From the NCBI GenBank assembly GCA_039925865.1, contig JBDSYA010000266.1:1-9565 (forward strand): a stretch of 9,565 nt of DNA. The letters are read 5' to 3'. Below the pieces are notes generated by a model. It worked only from the letters and a program-made list of their open reading frames with translations, ran no database searches and was not told where the DNA came from. The DNA is from JBDSYA01 sp039925865 (GTDB taxonomy: Bacteria > Bacteroidota > Ignavibacteria > Tepidaquicellales > Tepidaquicellaceae). Positions 6,765-9,565 of this stretch are shown one piece after another. Made by a program: the position numbers and the translations under genes. Each line of letters opens with the position of its first letter. Position 1 is the stretch's first letter.

Positions 6765-7232
6765 TCAAGGGGTTTGTCCATATACTTTTTTGTAAACAAT
6801 TTTGCCAATAACGGGTATTTTGACAAGATTTCCTTTGTAAGTTTTGAGGGCTAAATAAATTGAATAACCAATTCCCCCGAACACTATTAAAAATATTCCT
6901 CCATATAAAATTATCATAATGATTATCATAAAAACAGGTAGTCCTTCACCGCCTCTTACGTCTGCTTCAGTGAACATTCCCAATCCAAATCCTGAGATAA
7001 GTAATATAACGATGAACAGCAGTATAAACCCAATTATTATTCCGATAAAAGCAATGTGAAAGAAAATTGACTGAAGAGAATGAAATCTCACAAATTTTGA
7101 TTTGTCTTTTTGAGTCGCCCAAATGATTATCGGAAGAATAATTCCTCCTAGAAAAACTGAAAGATGGGCAAGCATTGCAAGCAGTTTTTCATCACTTGTC
7201 GGTGCAGGTTCATTTTGATTTTGATCATGCAT
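6765..7232 (-). CDS. DUF4870-family small integral membrane protein
   Basis: A 155-residue protein of the DUF4870 (Tic20-like) family of unknown function. After a short hydrophilic N-terminus with Gln/Asn and Pro, the family signature is EKLLAMLAHLSVFLGGIILP at 15-34. The loop KDKSKFVRFHSLQSIFFH (42-59) corresponds to the conserved segment that usually reads ESPFVRFHA.Q. Membrane segments lie at about 18-40, 52-80 and 98-130. The end YKGNLVKIPVIGKIVYKK is also typical. The ATG at 7232 lies 15 bases after the stop of the HIT gene, so the two are probably one transcript. No good terminator is visible after its TGA on the minus strand. Members are often found beside unrelated genes, so the neighbour gives little functional help. 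Confidence 0.9.
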   Translation of the reverse strand: MHDQNQNEPAPTSDEKLLAMLAHLSVFLGGIILPIIIWATQKDKSKFVRFHSLQSIFFHIAFIGIIIGFILLFIVILLISGFGLGMFTEADVRGGEGLPVFMIIIMIILYGGIFLIVFGGIGYSIYLALKTYKGNLVKIPVIGKIVYKKVYGQTP

Positions 7233-7247
7233 AAATGATTTTATTTG

Positions 7248-7553
7248 TTAATAACATGGAATTAAATGAATGTGAGCATGCATAATTATTTGCCCTGCAG
7301 ACTTACCTGTATTAATATTGATTTTATAGCCTGAAGGATTTAATTGTCTATCTGAAAAATTTTTGGCTTCGTTCAATAGTTCTATCATCGCTTTCTGCTC
7401 ATCTTCGCCGCACGCAAAAAAATTTTCACAATGGCTTGATGGAATAATTAATAGATGACCTTTGCTTTGAGGATATTTATCGTGAACTGCAAAGGCAAGT
7501 TTATTTTGCAAAATTATTTTATCTTTGCTGATATTACAGAATGCACAGTCCAT
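7248..7553 (-). CDS. HIT-family nucleotide-binding protein, short C-terminus
   Basis: A 101-residue histidine-triad protein; the family hydrolyses or transfers nucleotides from substrates such as Ap4A or adenosine phosphoramidates. The triad is H92-A-H94-I-H96 in AGQIIMHAHIHLIP, with H94 the expected nucleophile. The N-terminal C3-x2-C6, H41 and a triad histidine resemble the structural zinc site found in many bacterial HIT proteins. KGHLLIIPSSH (31-41) and the GYKININTGKSAGQ strand (75-88) are typical. The frame ends only five residues after the triad (LIPCY), where relatives usually read LIPRYKGD and continue for 10-40 residues, so the protein looks trimmed at the C-terminus. The active site is intact. 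It is first of a two-gene unit with DUF4870 and is divergent from the T9SS-exported protein. Confidence 0.9.
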   Translation of the reverse strand: MDCAFCNISKDKIILQNKLAFAVHDKYPQSKGHLLIIPSSHCENFFACGEDEQKAMIELLNEAKNFSDRQLNPSGYKININTGKSAGQIIMHAHIHLIPCY

Positions 7554-7678
7554 AAAAATTTCTGTAAATATAAAAAATTTTAAATATTAAATCCATTGCT
7601 CTCTAAAACATTTTCGGTCTGGTCTGCAGCAGGTATTTAAGCGCGTTTTAATTATTAGATAAATTATTTAGAATACAG

Positions 7679-7710
7679 TTTGATATTCGAAGAACAACTT
7701 ATTATATTGT
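7679..7710 (+). promoter_or_regulatory. Weak candidate Bacteroidota-type promoter of the secreted EEP gene
   Basis: TTTG (7679-7682) and TATATTGT (7703-7710) are separated by 20 bases. This resembles the Bacteroidota layout of a TTTG box, 19-21 bases, then TAnnTTTG. The second box deviates at its last two positions. Transcription would begin around 7717, shortly before ATG 7732. The region is AT-rich and the match is imperfect. Confidence 0.22.
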
Positions 7711-7731
7711 AAAACAAATAAAATTCACATA

Positions 7732-9006
7732 ATGAAAACTAATTATACTCATTTTAAAAAAGCAACTTTCTTACTCATATTTTTTTTTTATTTTACAAAT
7801 TGTCAATCCCAGGATACAGCAAAGATCATGACTTATAATCTGCTAAATTATAATGGCAGCATAATAAAGGATCAGAGCTTCCGAAAATCTATGGCTTATT
7901 CAAATCCGGATATTCTGGTTGTGGAAGAAATTATTTCACAATCTGCCGTGAACAATATGGTTACTAATGTTTTGAATTACTACACACCCGGTGTTTATGC
8001 AGCCGGTACTTTTCTAAATGCATTTGATACAGACAATGCAGTTTTTTATAAAACATCTAAATTTACCTTTCTTTATAATTTTGCCATTCAAACAACCTTG
8101 CGAACAATTAATGTTTTTGGATTGGTACATAATAAATCAGGAGATACAATACAGCTTTTTGGAGTTCATCTGAAATCAAGTAATTCTTCTGCTGATCAGC
8201 AGCAAAGGTTAAGTGAAGTAAATGCACTCAGAGTTTTTACAAATTCATTACCGGCCGGAGGCGAATTCGCCGTTTTGGGTGATTTTAATATTTATACAAC
8301 TACAGAGCCTGCCTATCAGAGATTACTGCAGGTTGATGCGGGAAGTGAAGGACATTTTATAGATCCGTATAATATACCCGGCACTTGGAATCAGTCTTCT
8401 TATGCTCAATATCATTCTCAGTCAACCCGGACAAGAACACTCAGTGATAGCGGAGCTAGCGGAGGTCTTGATGACAGATTTGATATTATATTAAATTCTA
8501 AAGCTATAACAGAAGAAGGCAGGATCAAATATATACCCGGATCACTAAAGCCCTTTGGCAATGACGGAAATCATTATAACGACAGCATTAATAAAAGACC
8601 CAATAATGCAGTGCCGGATAGCGTCGCTGACGCATTATACTATGGATCAGATCATTTGCCGGTATCAGCTTTATATAAATTTGATCCTCACCCTAATTCC
8701 ATAAAAATGATCTCGGAAAATATTCCGTCTAAATTCAGGCTTCATCAAAATTATCCGAATCCATTTAATCCTGTAACAAAAATAAGAATTGATGTTTCTT
8801 CCGAAGTCCGGTTTCAAAAGGCAAACGTTGAGTTGAATATTTATGATATTACTGGTAAAAAGGTCTCGACTTTAATAAATGAAAAATTAAAAGAAGGAAC
8901 TTATGAAACTGTATTTGATGCAAGCGGATTCACAAGCGGTGTCTATTTTTATAAACTGCTCATCGGAGATTTCATCAAGACAAGGTCAATGATCTTATTA
9001 AAATAA
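7732..9006 (+). CDS. T9SS-exported endonuclease/exonuclease/phosphatase-family protein
   Basis: A 424-residue secreted protein with an N-terminal signal peptide (about 1-27, ending NCQSQ), a DNase I-like EEP domain (about 30-317) and a C-terminal type IX secretion sorting domain (about 333-424). EEP catalytic motifs are all present: N36 in MTYNLLNY, the metal-binding Glu in VVEEI (E65/E66), H146 in VHLKSS, D184 and N186 in LGDFNIY, the DDRFD strand (247-251), and D307-H308 in GSDHLPV. It should therefore be an active metal-dependent phosphodiesterase, most likely a nuclease, although lipid or phosphate-ester substrates cannot be excluded. The sorting domain has QNYPNPFNPVTKI (339-351), ITGKKV and the closing GVYFYKLL segment. 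It should cross the outer membrane through the Por machinery and be released or attached to the surface. The Cys at 24 is preceded by Asn, so a lipobox is unlikely. It is a single gene with its ATG at the start of a good signal peptide. Confidence 0.93.
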   Translation: MKTNYTHFKKATFLLIFFFYFTNCQSQDTAKIMTYNLLNYNGSIIKDQSFRKSMAYSNPDILVVEEIISQSAVNNMVTNVLNYYTPGVYAAGTFLNAFDTDNAVFYKTSKFTFLYNFAIQTTLRTINVFGLVHNKSGDTIQLFGVHLKSSNSSADQQQRLSEVNALRVFTNSLPAGGEFAVLGDFNIYTTTEPAYQRLLQVDAGSEGHFIDPYNIPGTWNQSSYAQYHSQSTRTRTLSDSGASGGLDDRFDIILNSKAITEEGRIKYIPGSLKPFGNDGNHYNDSINKRPNNAVPDSVADALYYGSDHLPVSALYKFDPHPNSIKMISENIPSKFRLHQNYPNPFNPVTKIRIDVSSEVRFQKANVELNIYDITGKKVSTLINEKLKEGTYETVFDASGFTSGVYFYKLLIGDFIKTRSMILLK

Positions 9007-9028
9007 TATTTTGCAAATTTTTGACAAT

Positions 9029-9059
9029 AAAAAAACCGGGAGTTTTTACAAACTCCCGG
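9029..9059 (-). terminator. Intrinsic terminator of the dockerin-like gene
   Basis: CCGGGAGTTT (9036-9045) pairs perfectly with AAACTCCCGG (9050-9059) around a 4-base loop. On the minus strand the stem is followed by T7, the complement of A7 at 9029-9035. It sits about 30 bases past the stop of the minus-strand dockerin-like gene. On the plus strand the stem is followed by CAATAG with no U-run, so it serves the converging EEP gene poorly, though it may help stop its transcript. Confidence 0.88.
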
Positions 9060-9088
9060 CAATAGCCTAAATTGAAAAATTATTTTTA

Positions 9089-9565
9089 TTAAGGTATAGC
9101 TGCTGTAACAAAATTTTCAGCATTATTACCGGCAATAGATCCATCAGTGCCATCAACAAAATTATCACCGTTTACATCTGTACGAACATATCCTGAAACG
9201 AAATTCGAGGCATCGTTGTCTATTAATTGTCCGTCAGAACCATCGATTGTACCATCCTGATTCACGTCACCGCTGTAAAAAACATACTTCCCGAATTTCA
9301 GAGTCATATTATTTCCAAATGCTTTAGTGGCTGCAGTAGTAAAGTCATAATTTTTAACTGTCCCTGATACAAATGTTTCAGGAAACTTAGACCAGGTTTC
9401 AATTGTGTTTCTATGCCTAACCTGAATATAATAAGTCCCGGCGGGAGCATTCGGAAAACAAAGAGTTCCATTCCCGAGATTATTAAGAACAACATTAGCA
9501 GAATCCACCTTTGCAAAAGGCGTAGTCGAATTTCTTAAAAATACTTTAACGCTGTCATTGACCAT
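9089..9565 (-). CDS. C-terminal part of a secreted protein with two dockerin-like repeats (partial)
   Basis: The frame reaches the right window edge, so its 5' end is outside; the ATG codon at 9563-9565 is probably internal. The visible 158 residues begin with a beta-sandwich-like module containing AGTYYIQVRHRNTIETWSK (42-60), a segment I associate with large extracellular proteins of Ignavibacteria. Two EF-hand-like calcium loops follow: D100-V-N102-Q-D104-G-T-I-D108-x2-D111 and D130-V-N132-G-D134-x3-D138-x2-D141. Each is followed by a helix with NN/ND and NFV, at a 30-residue spacing. This is a type I dockerin-like pair, which in other bacteria docks a protein to a cohesin or stabilises a C-terminus with calcium. 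There is no T9SS sorting domain after it; the protein ends AAIP. A strong terminator follows. The function of the missing N-terminal part is unknown. Confidence 0.85.
   Translation of the reverse strand: MVNDSVKVFLRNSTTPFAKVDSANVVLNNLGNGTLCFPNAPAGTYYIQVRHRNTIETWSKFPETFVSGTVKNYDFTTAATKAFGNNMTLKFGKYVFYSGDVNQDGTIDGSDGQLIDNDASNFVSGYVRTDVNGDNFVDGTDGSIAGNNAENFVTAAIP

Noticed and set aside
6654..6854. Plus-strand open frame of 66 codons after the lipoprotein gene
   Set aside because: It begins inside the intrinsic terminator and runs into the 3' end of the DUF4870 gene on the other strand; no family, no ribosome binding site.
9304..9516. Minus-strand open frame of 70 codons inside the dockerin-like gene
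   Set aside because: Alternate frame of a recognisable repeat protein; composition is not protein-like.

Overview
The window looks like ordinary chromosome from a low-GC member of the Bacteroidota/Ignavibacteriota group. The best clue is the C-terminus of the secreted endonuclease-like protein at 7732-9006. It carries a type IX secretion (T9SS) sorting domain beginning QNYPNPFNPVTKI, a spelling typical of Ignavibacteria and close relatives rather than classical Bacteroidetes. A DUF5683 membrane protein, a lipoprotein and a dockerin-like repeat protein fit the same assignment. The placement is inferred from protein motifs; there is no rRNA or other marker gene here.

Layout, left to right. A Pro/Gln-rich protein tail (1-149, +) is followed at once by a DUF5683 protein (153-764, +). 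A strong terminator-like hairpin (189-225) sits inside the predicted 5' end of that gene. Converging on it is a large periplasmic M16 zinc peptidase (817-3753, -). Upstream of the peptidase is a 432-base gap holding an inverted repeat built from CACAAAG units. Next come a RimJ/RimL-type GNAT acetyltransferase (4186-4755, -) and a MmcQ/YjbR-family protein (4889-5218, -). A 418-base divergent spacer holds a near-perfectly symmetrical palindromic element of about 158 bp. A lipoprotein of unknown function (5637-6629, +) ends in a clear intrinsic terminator. A two-gene minus-strand unit follows, HIT protein then DUF4870 membrane protein (7553 to 6765). The window closes with the T9SS-exported endonuclease/exonuclease/phosphatase-family protein (7732-9006, +) converging on a minus-strand gene cut by the window edge. 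That gene ends in two dockerin-like calcium-binding repeats (9089-9565) and has its own terminator at 9029-9059.

The genes do not form one pathway. The common theme is the cell envelope and secretion: M16 peptidase, DUF5683 protein, lipoprotein, DUF4870 protein, T9SS cargo and dockerin-like protein. Small housekeeping enzymes (GNAT, MmcQ/YjbR, HIT) lie between them. I see no phage, defence, CRISPR, tRNA, rRNA or transposase gene.

The parts not explained by ordinary gene content are three non-coding structures: the hairpin inside the DUF5683 signal-peptide region, the CACAAAG inverted repeat, and the 158-bp palindrome. I found no convincing evidence of a new multi-gene system.
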